Assembly: GCA_964392325.1 (NCBI GenBank)
Contig: CAYMPJ010000011.1
Coordinates: 51,153-115,152 of the forward strand
Length of the DNA stretch: 64,000 bases
From: CALLPQ01 sp964392325
Lineage (GTDB): Bacteria; Pseudomonadota; Alphaproteobacteria; Caulobacterales; Parvularculaceae
Direction: 5' to 3'
Shown here: piece by piece, positions 26,772 to 35,310 of the stretch
Position numbering within the stretch: position 1 is the first letter of the stretch
Layout of the letters: each line of letters begins with the position of its first letter
Notes under the pieces: model-generated
Databases searched by the model: none
Told to the model about the DNA's origin: nothing
What the model saw: the letters and a program-made list of their open reading frames with translations, nothing else
Position numbers and translations under genes: made by a program

Positions 26772-27248
26772 TCAAACTTGCGCTTCAACTTGTGCAAGGG
26801 TGCGCGCCCTTACATTATCAAACCAATCTCGCAATGCGCTGCTTTGCCGGCTTGATAGTTTTGAACGCATACTGACAAATTTTTGCCCGGTCGGAGTTTC
26901 ATAAAAGCGAATTAGATCTCCCAGTTCCGCATCGGTAAATTCTTCCGCATAGATATTTGTGATTCCATTCATCAAGTCTGGAAGCGAGACCATCATGTCG
27001 TTGCGCACTAACGCGGTAATGTTTTGCACTGTGGTTGCGGGGTAGCCGCGCCGTAAAAGTTTTGACCCGGCAGATTTAAGGGAGGCGTCGATTGCCTCTA
27101 CCAATTGTGTTTCCAGTTGCAAAAGATTTACAAGCTGTTCTGCCTGCTCTACTGAGCCTGCTCGAGCGCTTGGTGTAAAATGGGCTGGTAGCGAGACGCT
27201 GACCATAAACACAGCCACGATAAAATAATGGAAAACAGATTTTTTCAT
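26772..27248 (-). CDS. DUF2059 family exported protein
   Basis: 158 residues from the ATG at 27248, which has a GGGGAT site six bases upstream and starts a good signal peptide (M-K-K-S then hydrophobic, ending A-R-A). An in-frame start 22 codons earlier would bury the signal. The mature part is helical and carries the DUF2059 pattern: Y-A-E-E-F-T-D-A-E-L-x-D-L-I-R-F-Y-E-T-P-T-G-Q-K-F. Function unknown; a periplasmic location is inferred. It ends 142 bp from the convergent hypothetical gene. Confidence 0.88.
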   Translation of the reverse strand: MKKSVFHYFIVAVFMVSVSLPAHFTPSARAGSVEQAEQLVNLLQLETQLVEAIDASLKSAGSKLLRRGYPATTVQNITALVRNDMMVSLPDLMNGITNIYAEEFTDAELGDLIRFYETPTGQKFVSMRSKLSSRQSSALRDWFDNVRARTLAQVEAQV

Positions 27249-27395
27249 TTTGATCCCCTTGAATTGCGCCAGCAATACGCGACGTGCTAGCTCTGATTTG
27301 TGCCCTCCAAGCACATAGTCTTGTTAACCATGATACTCTTTGCCAAGTAAATCAAGTTAGTTGCTGGTATTGGGAAATTGCGCAATACTTGGTTT

Positions 27396-28301
27396 ATGCC
27401 CCGCGATGCTGCCAATTCGATTGACCCAGAGGAAATTTTAAAAGCCTATACGCTAGGTTATTTTCCAATGGCGCGCACCCATGAAGATGAAAATGCGGTT
27501 TGGGTTTTGCCTGAATATCGCGGCGTGTTGCCCCTCGACCAAGCCCATATCCCCCGAAAACTGCGAAGGCTGGTTGCAAGCAATACATTCGAGATGACAG
27601 CGAATGTCGATTTTAAAGCTGTAATCAGCGCGTGCGCAGCGCGCGGTATGGGGCCAGGAGCGAAGGTGCGCGAGGAGCGCGATGAAACCTGGATCAATGA
27701 TCAAATACGCGAAGCCTATATCGAGCTGCACCGTCTGGGTTTTGCTCACTCGCTGGAATGTTGGCAGGACGGGGCCCTAGTTGGCGGATTATATGGCTTG
27801 TCCCTTGGCGGGGTCTTTTTTGGTGAGAGTATGTTCTCCAGAGTGAGCAATGCCAGTAAAGTTGCTTTTATTCATTTAATTGGTAGGCTGATTATTGGGA
27901 AGTATCAATTTATCGATACGCAATTTTATACCGATCATCTGGGGCAATTTGGCGTAGTTGAAATTAGCAATGAAGACTATCAAATTTTGCTGGGCAAAGC
28001 GTTGCAGCATTCTGCAAGGCTTCCTCTAGGGTCAAGCTGGGGCGCGCACCGAGAATTCTCAGATCCAGTCAATTATGGAGTTGCTGAATTTTCGCCGGGT
28101 AAAATATCGTCTGGTAGCGTATCGATGACCGCTTCGAGATCAAAACCATCTTCTTCATCGGAAGGTCCGGATTTGGGCGGCGCAGTGGACGATGTTGTTT
28201 CAGGTTCAGAAGACAAATCTGTTGCCCCTGTTGTGTCACCATCGGCGAGTGGATCAGTTTCAACGAGCTGTGTTTTGCAGTCGATAATCCAGACATCATA
28301 G
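27396..28301 (+). CDS. aat: Leucyl/phenylalanyl-tRNA-protein transferase
   Basis: 301 residues from the ATG at 27396 (an upstream TTG is also in frame). Aat adds Leu or Phe to proteins with N-terminal Arg or Lys, marking them for ClpAP. The family core is clear: A-Y-x-x-G-Y-F-P-M-A, the substrate loop and F-F-G-E-S-M-F-S, up to about residue 235. The last 65-75 residues are Ser-rich and absent from normal family members of about 220-250 residues. They are the antisense reading of the DUF2155 gene, overlapped by 229 bp. I infer loss of the ancestral stop codon. Confidence 0.9.
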   Translation: MPRDAANSIDPEEILKAYTLGYFPMARTHEDENAVWVLPEYRGVLPLDQAHIPRKLRRLVASNTFEMTANVDFKAVISACAARGMGPGAKVREERDETWINDQIREAYIELHRLGFAHSLECWQDGALVGGLYGLSLGGVFFGESMFSRVSNASKVAFIHLIGRLIIGKYQFIDTQFYTDHLGQFGVVEISNEDYQILLGKALQHSARLPLGSSWGAHREFSDPVNYGVAEFSPGKISSGSVSMTASRSKPSSSSEGPDLGGAVDDVVSGSEDKSVAPVVSPSASGSVSTSCVLQSIIQTS

Positions 28302-28900
28302 ACTGGATGTTCGAGGGCATTCAAAGCTGGCGATGAAGCAAACATCCAACCGGTGAAAATGGAAGGGTATTGGGAAGGAGAGGTGTTGCTATTGACGTTT
28401 TTGCCGCCTGCATGATCGGGCGTTGCGAGGACTGTTGGCTCTTGTTGAGGGCTTGTCTCATTACTTGATTTTGCGGCTGCGCGCGTGTCGAAAATTTCAA
28501 GAAAGGCCGAGGTTTCCGGAAAATCTTCTGGTGGGCGTTTGTCGCAATAGCGCGGTAAAATTTCCAGTGTGCCAAACTTTGCAACCTCGTTCATAGGCAC
28601 TTTAATATCAATGGTCGTGGCGGTAATTTTATCAAGGGCGCGCACAGTAACGGTGACAGGTTCGCGTTGTTTTTCGATAACAATTTCCGCAAACGGATTA
28701 TTGCCGCCAAGGGAGAGTTGATCAAGTTCACTTAATGGCTCATCGGCAGGCGTGCTAAGAGCCGAAAGCTCATCAACTGGCCCGGTTTGAGCGTACAGTG
28801 CTTGGCTGAAGGTCGCGCAGAAAAGAATGGCGCTGCTCGCCGATACAGTTCCCATTACCGTAATCGAGGAAGGTTTTAATGGGTAAGATTTAAAGGCCAT
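28073..28900 (-). CDS. DUF2155 domain protein
   Basis: 275 residues. A signal-like hydrophobic segment at about 16-37 precedes the mature protein. The DUF2155 core has A-L-D-K-I-T, F-G-T-L-E-I-L-P-R-Y-C, and S-I-F-T-G-W-M-F-A-S-S-P-x-L-N-A-x-E-H-P-V-Y-D-V-W. Two additions are visible: a Ser/Thr/Asn-rich insert at about 140-175 and an acidic, low-complexity tail after C-K-T-Q-L. The tail is encoded by the segment that aat overlaps. The family is usually next to aat and an NDUFA12 homologue, as here. Its start overlaps the end of the MlaD-like gene by 11 bases. Function unknown. Confidence 0.88.
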   Translation of the reverse strand: MAFKSYPLKPSSITVMGTVSASSAILFCATFSQALYAQTGPVDELSALSTPADEPLSELDQLSLGGNNPFAEIVIEKQREPVTVTVRALDKITATTIDIKVPMNEVAKFGTLEILPRYCDKRPPEDFPETSAFLEIFDTRAAAKSSNETSPQQEPTVLATPDHAGGKNVNSNTSPSQYPSIFTGWMFASSPALNALEHPVYDVWIIDCKTQLVETDPLADGDTTGATDLSSEPETTSSTAPPKSGPSDEEDGFDLEAVIDTLPDDILPGENSATP

Positions 28901-29396
28901 TTCCTAACCCTTCAGCGTCCGAATTATTATTGCCGCCTGAATTACCGCCGCCGCTACCAGCTGTGAAAGCCTGCATTGCAACGCCCAGCAAATCGACTGA
29001 TCCTTGGGTGATCGTTACTGTGCCGCCATCCTCGAGATAAAATTCCGAGGCACCAGGCTCAAGGGCAATATGAGCGCCGCCAAGCAGGCCGTCCGAGACA
29101 ACTTTTGCAACTGAATCATCTGGTATGCGAATCCCGCGATCAATGCTCATGCTAACATTGGCTTCGTAGGTTTGTTGATCGAGGTTGAACTCAGTGACGG
29201 AGCCAATCTGAACGCCCGCAATGCGAACATCCGCCCCGGAGGTTATTCCATCGACCCGGCCAAATACGGCGCTTAAAAGATAGCTATCCCGCCCGAGGCT
29301 TTTGCCGCTTGCCTGATAGGCATAAATGAGGAAGAGGACCGTCACGGCGACAACAAAAATGCCAACGAGCGTTTCTAGAAAATTACTGCGAGTCAT
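28890..29396 (-). CDS. mlaD: MlaD-family lipid-transport substrate-binding protein
   Basis: 168 residues. An N-terminal membrane anchor (about 5-28) is followed by a single MCE domain (about 38-120) with V-x-G-I-x-x-G-A-D-V-R-I-A-G-V-Q-I-G. MlaD is the MCE ring that passes phospholipids between membranes in the Mla system. The C-terminus is Gly/Asn-rich. The partner permease and ATPase (mlaE, mlaF) are not in the window, the usual situation for this aat-linked copy. It is followed by and overlaps the DUF2155 gene. Confidence 0.88.
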   Translation of the reverse strand: MTRSNFLETLVGIFVVAVTVLFLIYAYQASGKSLGRDSYLLSAVFGRVDGITSGADVRIAGVQIGSVTEFNLDQQTYEANVSMSIDRGIRIPDDSVAKVVSDGLLGGAHIALEPGASEFYLEDGGTVTITQGSVDLLGVAMQAFTAGSGGGNSGGNNNSDAEGLGNGL

Positions 29397-29543
29397 AAAT
29401 TAAATTCACCTACTCAGGATTTCGTGTAAATTAGCGTGAAGCATTATTCGCGCTGACCAAGATTTATAACACCATATTTGCGCATAAAAGTCAGCCATTA
29501 TCGGCGAAAACTTTACCTAAGGGGTGTTGGAGGTTAAGCCGGA

Positions 29544-29945
29544 TTAAGACGTTTCCGGACTCCAGGCCTCATAATCGGAGGTGATCTCGCTAAGCTCGCC
29601 GTCAAGTTCCAGGCTGCCCTCGGGGTGATAGGCTAGCGGTGTGCCGGTCATATTGGGGAGATGGGCGCGTTCCCAATCCTTGACTTGGAAAGGTGCATCT
29701 GTAGGGGGCTCATCAAAGGTGTGGTGCAGCCAGCCATGCCAGTCAGCAGGAACCCGGGAGGCATCAGCAATGCCATGATAAATTACCCAGCGCCGGATTT
29801 TACCGGCAGGTCCAGTTGGTTTCTTTTCCTGATAATAACGATTTCCCTGCTCGTCAGTACCAACGAGCTCGGCGCCTTTGCGCCATAAAGTTAGGGAAGT
29901 CCCGTAAGTGCTTGTGTCCCACCATGTAAAAAATTGAGATAACAT
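29544..29945 (-). CDS. NDUFA12-like NADH:ubiquinone oxidoreductase subunit
   Basis: 133 residues from the ATG at 29945 (GGA eight bases upstream); an in-frame start 13 codons earlier is less likely. The family motifs are present: F-F-T-W-W, L-V-G-x-D-E-x-G-N-x-Y-Y and R-R-W-V-I-Y-x-G-x-x-x-x-S-x-V-P-x-x-W-H-G-W-L-H. In alphaproteobacteria and mitochondria this accessory subunit of complex I is known as NDUFA12/B17.2. The main nuo genes are elsewhere. The mlaD gene lies 147 bp downstream. Confidence 0.9.
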   Translation of the reverse strand: MLSQFFTWWDTSTYGTSLTLWRKGAELVGTDEQGNRYYQEKKPTGPAGKIRRWVIYHGIADASRVPADWHGWLHHTFDEPPTDAPFQVKDWERAHLPNMTGTPLAYHPEGSLELDGELSEITSDYEAWSPETS

Positions 29946-30184
29946 TAGATCGTCCGATAGGTTACTTAGGCTACTACAAATCACCCCAAAGCCACTCCGG
30001 GTTAACTATAATGAGGTATCTAGGCGAGATTGAGGCTGCGCGCTAGGGTAAAAGATCAAACTTTGCGAATCGTTTTACCCGCCTGCATGTTTGGTTGCGC
30101 TAAACTGCGTTATAATTCCCCAATGGGTTGTTTTTGGGTTCATTTTCCGCCTGCCCGGCTAGTCTATTTGCAGAGCCGCCCCGG

Positions 30185-30200
30185 ATACAATATCTTAGGA
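30185..30200. promoter_or_regulatory. Possible NrdR box upstream of nrdJ
   Basis: atacaatatcttagga resembles one NrdR box (consensus near acacwatatmttgtgt) 60-75 bases upstream of the nrdJ start. NrdR normally binds a pair of boxes; I see no second one at the usual spacing, so support is weak. Confidence 0.25.
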
Positions 30201-30259
30201 TAACAACAACAGACTTACTGATTCGCGACCCCAATCAGGCTTATAGAAACCCTTAATTT

Positions 30260-33200
30260 ATGCAAATTGAGCGCTATTATACACGTACTGGCGACCCAGT
30301 AGAAACAGATGAGAATTCGTCTGGGCAGGCCGAGAGCCTACGCGCGGAAGCCGCCTATAAAGGAATTGGGTTTGCCGAGCGCTCAAGCGAGATTACGACC
30401 ATCACCGGAGAGCGCATTTTTGCGATGGACGATATCGAGGTTCCACGTAATTGGAGCCAGACGGCGATCGATATCCTTGCCCAGAAATATTTTCGCAAAG
30501 CCGGGGTTCCCTCGATTGCGAAACGCGTAGCAGAAGAGGGTGTTCCCGTATTCCTTCAGCGATCCGAGCCTGATATCGAGGCTATGGAACGCCTCAATAT
30601 AAAACATCAATTTGGCGCTGAACATTCGGCAAAACAGGTTTTTCATCGCCTTGCCGGTGCGTGGGCTTATTGGGGTTGGAAAAATAATTATTTCGAGACG
30701 GAAGAAGCCGCGCGCATCTATTACGATGAAATGCGCTACATGCTGGCCCAGCAGATTGCCGCTCCTAATAGCCCGCAATGGTTTAACACTGGCCTTCATT
30801 GGGCCTATGGAATTGATGGTCACGGGCAGGGCCATTTCTTTGTTGATGAAAATACGGGCCGGTTAAAAGCCTCGATTAGCGCCTATGAGCGCCCCCAACC
30901 TCATGCCTGTTTTATTCAATCCGTAGACGACAATCTGGTTGGTCAAAACGGTATCATGGATCTGTGGAAGCGAGAGGCACTTCTATTCAAATATGGTTCT
31001 GGCACAGGGACCAATTTTTCCAATATTCGGGGCCGTGATGAAAAACTCTCCGGGGGGGGCGTCAGTTCGGGGCTGATTTCTTTTCTGAAGGTTGGCGATG
31101 CGGCCGCTGGTGCGGTCAAATCCGGAGGGACTACACGCCGGGCCGCCAAGATGGTCATCGTCGATGCTGATCATCCCGATATTGAAGACTTTATCCATTG
31201 GAAAGTGCGCGAAGAACAAAAAGTTGCTGCATTGGTGACCGGCTCGCGCATCATGGCAAAATACCTCCCGCCCGTATTTGAGGCCTGTCAAGATTCTGGC
31301 CAAGGTTCTGGCCAAGGTCTTGACGGGTTAGAAAATAGCGAAGACCGGTTTGAGCCGTCGAAAAATCAAGCGTTAAAGTCAGCTCTTAAAGATGCACGCA
31401 AAGCACTCATTGCCGATCCGATTTTAAAACGTGTCATTGATTTTGCCCGTCAGGGTTTTTCCGAATTTCGAATTGAAGAGTATAATCTTGATTGGGACAG
31501 TGAGGCCTATCGAAGCATAAGTGGGCAAAATGCTAATAATAGCGTGCGGGTCACGGATGGATTTTTGCGGGCTGTTGTCGAGGATGAGCCTTGGGGGTTG
31601 CGTGCCCGCAGCGATGATACCCCGACAAAAACCGTGAAAGCAAAAAGCTTATGGAATGATATTTGTGAAGCGGCGTGGATGTGCGCAGATCCCGGCTTAC
31701 AGTTTCATGACACGATCAATGCATGGCATACATGCAGTGAAGATGGCGAAATCAAAGCCTCTAATCCGTGTTCTGAATATATGTTCCTTAATGATACGGC
31801 CTGTAATCTTGCCTCGATAAATTTGATTAAATTCTTACATGACGATGAATTTGATGTTGTTGCCTTTGAGCATGCATGCCGATTGTGGACGTTAACGCTG
31901 GAAATTTCTGTCGCAATGGCGCAATATCCCTCGCCCGATATTGCCAATCGCTCTTATGATTATCGCACTCTCGGACTGGGATATGCTAATCTTGGCGGTT
32001 TGATTATGAGTGCCGGATACGGGTATGACAGCGATGAAGCAAGATCAATCGCAGCGGCCATAACGTCGCTTATGAGCGGAACTGCATACGGCGCATCTGC
32101 GCAGATGGCAAAACTTGTGGGCCCGTTCCGTAGATTTTCTCAAAACCGTGATGCGATGATGCGGGTTATACGCAATCATCGCCGTGCTGCTATTGGCAAA
32201 AAAGAAGCGGGAGAATTTGAAGGGCTGACGGTCGATCCGGCCTTATTTGATCCAAAAAAATGTCCGTGGGCGGCGTTAAATTCGCGCGCGCAATCAGTTT
32301 GGAGCGATGTTTTCGAGTTAGGGGCGTTGCATGGGTTTCGCAATGCGCAAGTCAGCGCAATCGCCCCAACCGGTACAATCGGCTTGGTGATGGATTGCGA
32401 TACGACTGGCATTGAGCCTGACTTTGCTCTGGTGAAATTCAAAAAGCTTAGTGGCGGTGGGCATTTTAAAATTATCAATCGCGCCGTCCCCGTGGCCTTG
32501 AAAAACTTAGGCTACAGCGCGGGTCAAATTGAAGAAATTGTCAATTACGCCACTGGCAGCGGAACCCTTAGCGCCGCGCCCGGAATTGATTACGAGGTTT
32601 TGCGCGATGAAGGTTTTGGTGATGCCCATATAAAGGCTCTTGATGAGCGTTTGAAAACTGCATTTGATATGACCTACGCTTTTACGCCTCAGGCGCTAGG
32701 CGAAGATTTTTGTCTTAATATTTTAGGGTTTTCGCAAAGCCAGTTAAATCAATCCGGTTATCAGGTTTTGATTGATCTGGGTTTTAATGACGAAGAGATT
32801 CATGCAGCAAATCTATATTGTTGTGGCTCGATGACACTAGAGGGCGCTCCCCATTTAAAGTCAGAACATTTTGCGGTATTTGATTGCGCCTCTCCATGTG
32901 GTCGGTTTGGCGAGCGCGCTTTAAGCGTGGATGCCCATATTCATATGATGGCTGCAGCACAACCGTTTGTTTCGGGCGCAATTTCCAAAACCGTCAATCT
33001 TCCGGCCAAATCAACCGTCGGAGATTGTGCGAGAAGTTTTATGTTAGCGTGGCGAACCGGATTGAAATCCATAGCGCTCTACCGCGATGGGTCTAAACTC
33101 TCACAGCCATTAATGTCAGCGCTCTTAAATGATAGCGCGGATGAAGAGGCGCAAGATTTCGAAGAAGCGTTGAGCGCCGCGCCGCAAGCCCAGCGCTCAA

Positions 33201-34066
33201 AAATAGTTGCCGAAAAAATAATTGAACGGATCATTGAGCGCCAACCGGGACGCCGGCGCCTGCCCGATCGGCGTAAAGGATATATTCAAAAATCTATTGT
33301 TGGCGGGCATAAGGTCTATTTGCATACAGGCGAATTTGATGATGGCGAATTGGGTGAAGTCTTCATCGATATGCATAAAGAAGGGGCTGCATTTCGTTCT
33401 TTGATGAACAATTTTGCGATCGCGGTTTCGCTGGGGCTTCAATATGGTGTGCCCCTTGAAGAATTTGTTGATGCTTATGTGTTTACACGGTTTGATCCAT
33501 CTGGCCCTGTGCAAGGGAATGATCAAATTAAACATGCAACTTCCATTCTTGATTATATATTCCGGGAGTTGGCGATCTCATATTTGGGTCGTAATGATCT
33601 GGCCCATGTCGACCCATCTGAATCGGCTGTAGATGCTATCGGTCACGGCGTAGATCAGGAAAAGGCACAGGCAGAAGCGACAAAACTGATCTCCAAAGGT
33701 TTTTCCAGATCGACCGTTATGGATAATTTGGTTGTTCTGCGGGGCGGTGACTTTGATCGTATGCGTCTTCAAAGTAATGAAGAACAAGACCACCATGAGG
33801 AGGTTGGCGAGGAAGAGGGCACCCTTGATGCGGTAGATATTGAAGCCCATGTTAGTCAGTTGGCAGAGCGTATGGGGGAGAGCAAGAGAATACCCAAGGG
33901 GAGTTTGGCCGACCCTCAACAGACGGATCATGGTATTGATCGCTCTGATGCGAGAGCAAAAGGGTATGAGGGTGATGCCTGTAATGATTGCGGGCAATTT
34001 ACACTTGTGCGCAATGGAACCTGTTTGAGGTGCGATAGTTGCGGAGCCTCAACTGGCTGTTCTTGA
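30260..34066 (+). CDS. nrdJ: Vitamin B12-dependent ribonucleotide reductase (class II)
   Basis: 1268 residues. It reduces ribonucleotides to deoxyribonucleotides using adenosylcobalamin, independently of oxygen. The active-site N-P-C-S-E motif is at 502-506, followed by T-A-C-N-L-A-S. A TSCPD domain lies at about 1015-1125 (G-G-H-K-V-Y through F-D-P-S-G-P-V-Q-G-N-D). The extreme C-terminus has paired cysteines (C-x-x-C, C-x-x-C, C-S end), probably a zinc or redox element. A non-conserved insert near 345-375 holds a 12-bp duplication at 31294-31317. No class I genes are seen. The ATG lacks a clear ribosome-binding site. Confidence 0.95.
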   Translation: MQIERYYTRTGDPVETDENSSGQAESLRAEAAYKGIGFAERSSEITTITGERIFAMDDIEVPRNWSQTAIDILAQKYFRKAGVPSIAKRVAEEGVPVFLQRSEPDIEAMERLNIKHQFGAEHSAKQVFHRLAGAWAYWGWKNNYFETEEAARIYYDEMRYMLAQQIAAPNSPQWFNTGLHWAYGIDGHGQGHFFVDENTGRLKASISAYERPQPHACFIQSVDDNLVGQNGIMDLWKREALLFKYGSGTGTNFSNIRGRDEKLSGGGVSSGLISFLKVGDAAAGAVKSGGTTRRAAKMVIVDADHPDIEDFIHWKVREEQKVAALVTGSRIMAKYLPPVFEACQDSGQGSGQGLDGLENSEDRFEPSKNQALKSALKDARKALIADPILKRVIDFARQGFSEFRIEEYNLDWDSEAYRSISGQNANNSVRVTDGFLRAVVEDEPWGLRARSDDTPTKTVKAKSLWNDICEAAWMCADPGLQFHDTINAWHTCSEDGEIKASNPCSEYMFLNDTACNLASINLIKFLHDDEFDVVAFEHACRLWTLTLEISVAMAQYPSPDIANRSYDYRTLGLGYANLGGLIMSAGYGYDSDEARSIAAAITSLMSGTAYGASAQMAKLVGPFRRFSQNRDAMMRVIRNHRRAAIGKKEAGEFEGLTVDPALFDPKKCPWAALNSRAQSVWSDVFELGALHGFRNAQVSAIAPTGTIGLVMDCDTTGIEPDFALVKFKKLSGGGHFKIINRAVPVALKNLGYSAGQIEEIVNYATGSGTLSAAPGIDYEVLRDEGFGDAHIKALDERLKTAFDMTYAFTPQALGEDFCLNILGFSQSQLNQSGYQVLIDLGFNDEEIHAANLYCCGSMTLEGAPHLKSEHFAVFDCASPCGRFGERALSVDAHIHMMAAAQPFVSGAISKTVNLPAKSTVGDCARSFMLAWRTGLKSIALYRDGSKLSQPLMSALLNDSADEEAQDFEEALSAAPQAQRSKIVAEKIIERIIERQPGRRRLPDRRKGYIQKSIVGGHKVYLHTGEFDDGELGEVFIDMHKEGAAFRSLMNNFAIAVSLGLQYGVPLEEFVDAYVFTRFDPSGPVQGNDQIKHATSILDYIFRELAISYLGRNDLAHVDPSESAVDAIGHGVDQEKAQAEATKLISKGFSRSTVMDNLVVLRGGDFDRMRLQSNEEQDHHEEVGEEEGTLDAVDIEAHVSQLAERMGESKRIPKGSLADPQQTDHGIDRSDARAKGYEGDACNDCGQFTLVRNGTCLRCDSCGASTGCS
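31294..31317 (+). repeat. 12-bp perfect tandem duplication in nrdJ
   Basis: ttctggccaagg occurs twice in tandem in frame, in the variable insert that encodes D-S-G-Q-G-S-G-Q-G-L-D-G. It shares the GGCCAAGG word with the repeats in the PBP1 tail and tilS. Confidence 0.75.
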
Positions 34067-34428
34067 TGCGTGCTCTGAATTTAATTTTGTTTAGAATCCC
34101 AGAGATTGAAACAAAAATCATAAATCACAAACGCAACGGCAATTGGGTGTCTGACTAGAAAATTTTACCCATGGCGCGGTTTTTTTTCAGGTAGGTTCTT
34201 AACCCAAAAATGCATTTGTCCCATATTGGCACACAATTTCCAGCAAACTACACAAATGCTTTAAACCAATATTGATAGTTTTCCCCCATAGTGACGGAAA
34301 CCGGAATTAAGCTGTCTTGAGCGAGCAAGAGGGGAGGGACAGCTTACCTATAAGAATTGCTCGTTCATGTTTTAGGTTGTGTGATTTGGTACGGAATTTA
34401 TCCCTACGGGCTATAGGAAAATAGTTTC
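34067..34428. other. Intergenic region nrdJ to pentapeptide gene
   Basis: 362 bp with no ORF I can support. It has AT-rich stretches and homopolymer runs (for example cggttttttttc near 34180-34191) but no convincing hairpin terminator or promoter pair. Confidence 0.35.
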
Positions 34429-35295
34429 ATGTCGAGAACGATATTTTTTACTTTATTGTTTGCGTTTGCGGTGATGTCGACCGTGGGTTCTTATTTGTCG
34501 AACATCAAATCCTCAAGGCGTGTGTCCAATCCGATTGTCGCTCTGGGGCGTGATATCGGCGATAGTTTCTCTAATGTCGATCAAGTCGGCCCGGCACTTT
34601 CGAAAGTTATTGGTAATGTTGATATACAATTGCCAAATTTTTCTTCCGATAAGCGCCTTTATAAAGGTGAGGATAAGATCGATGAAGATCTTATGGGGCA
34701 AGATTTTTCCGGTAAAGCGTTGAGTAATGCAAATTTTAGCGGGGCGATGATATCGGGGAGCAGTTTCCGGGGGGCTATTCTTGAAAATAGCAGCTTTGAG
34801 GGCGCTCAAGGACAAGGGGTTGATTTTAACAATACCCGTCTTCGCGGTAGTCGCCTGTCAGCAAGCTTTTTTGCGGGTAGTGATTTTACCGGTTCTGGTA
34901 TGCGTGAGACGATTGCTCGTGCAACACAGTTTTCCCGTTCGAAATTTATTGACGCGGATTTATCTTTTGCAAAATTCTCGAGCTCGAATTTTTCCAAGGT
35001 GGATATGTCCGGGTGTTATTGTGTGAGCACAGCTTTTTCGAATGCTCTTTTCGATAGTGCGGTTTTCAACGGCGCTGACATGTCGGGCGCGCGATTTAAT
35101 AATGCAAAGCTCGTCGGTGTGGATTTTACCAATACAGATGTTCGGCTTGCTGATTTTTCTGGAGCGAATTTAAGCGGCGCGAATTTGAGTGCGGTTATCA
35201 ATCTTGAAGCAACGCAATTAGAAGCAGCGTGCGGCGATGAGGGCACAAAGCTGCCCGATGGTATTTCTATCGCGGTTTGCGGATTAAATGGTTAG
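34429..35295 (+). CDS. Pentapeptide-repeat protein with N-terminal signal/anchor
   Basis: 288 residues. A hydrophobic segment at about 4-22 is probably an uncleaved anchor or signal. Residues 95-265 are pentapeptide repeats (A-N-F-S-G, A-D-L-S-F, A-N-L-S-G type), which form a right-handed quadrilateral beta helix. The protein ends with a short domain carrying two Cys (A-A-C-G-D-E... A-V-C-G) that may form a disulfide. Some pentapeptide proteins mimic DNA and bind gyrase, but an exported one is unlikely to. Function unknown. It converges with the polyprenyl synthase gene with only a 15-bp gap. Confidence 0.88.
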   Translation: MSRTIFFTLLFAFAVMSTVGSYLSNIKSSRRVSNPIVALGRDIGDSFSNVDQVGPALSKVIGNVDIQLPNFSSDKRLYKGEDKIDEDLMGQDFSGKALSNANFSGAMISGSSFRGAILENSSFEGAQGQGVDFNNTRLRGSRLSASFFAGSDFTGSGMRETIARATQFSRSKFIDADLSFAKFSSSNFSKVDMSGCYCVSTAFSNALFDSAVFNGADMSGARFNNAKLVGVDFTNTDVRLADFSGANLSGANLSAVINLEATQLEAACGDEGTKLPDGISIAVCGLNG

Positions 35296-35310
35296 CTTTG
35301 GATATTTAAG

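Noticed and set aside
26649..26855. 68-codon plus-strand frame
   Set aside because: TTG start, no site, and it overlaps the well-supported DUF2059 gene on the other strand.
29530..29550. TTAA-N6-TTAA near the NDUFA12-like gene end
   Set aside because: Spacing is six, not seven, and it lies at the 3' end of the gene, so it is not a credible CtrA site.
30000..30259. Cobalamin riboswitch upstream of the B12-dependent nrdJ
   Set aside because: No B12-box-like core (GCCACTG) or expected stem pattern was found. Class II reductases are not normally riboswitch-controlled.
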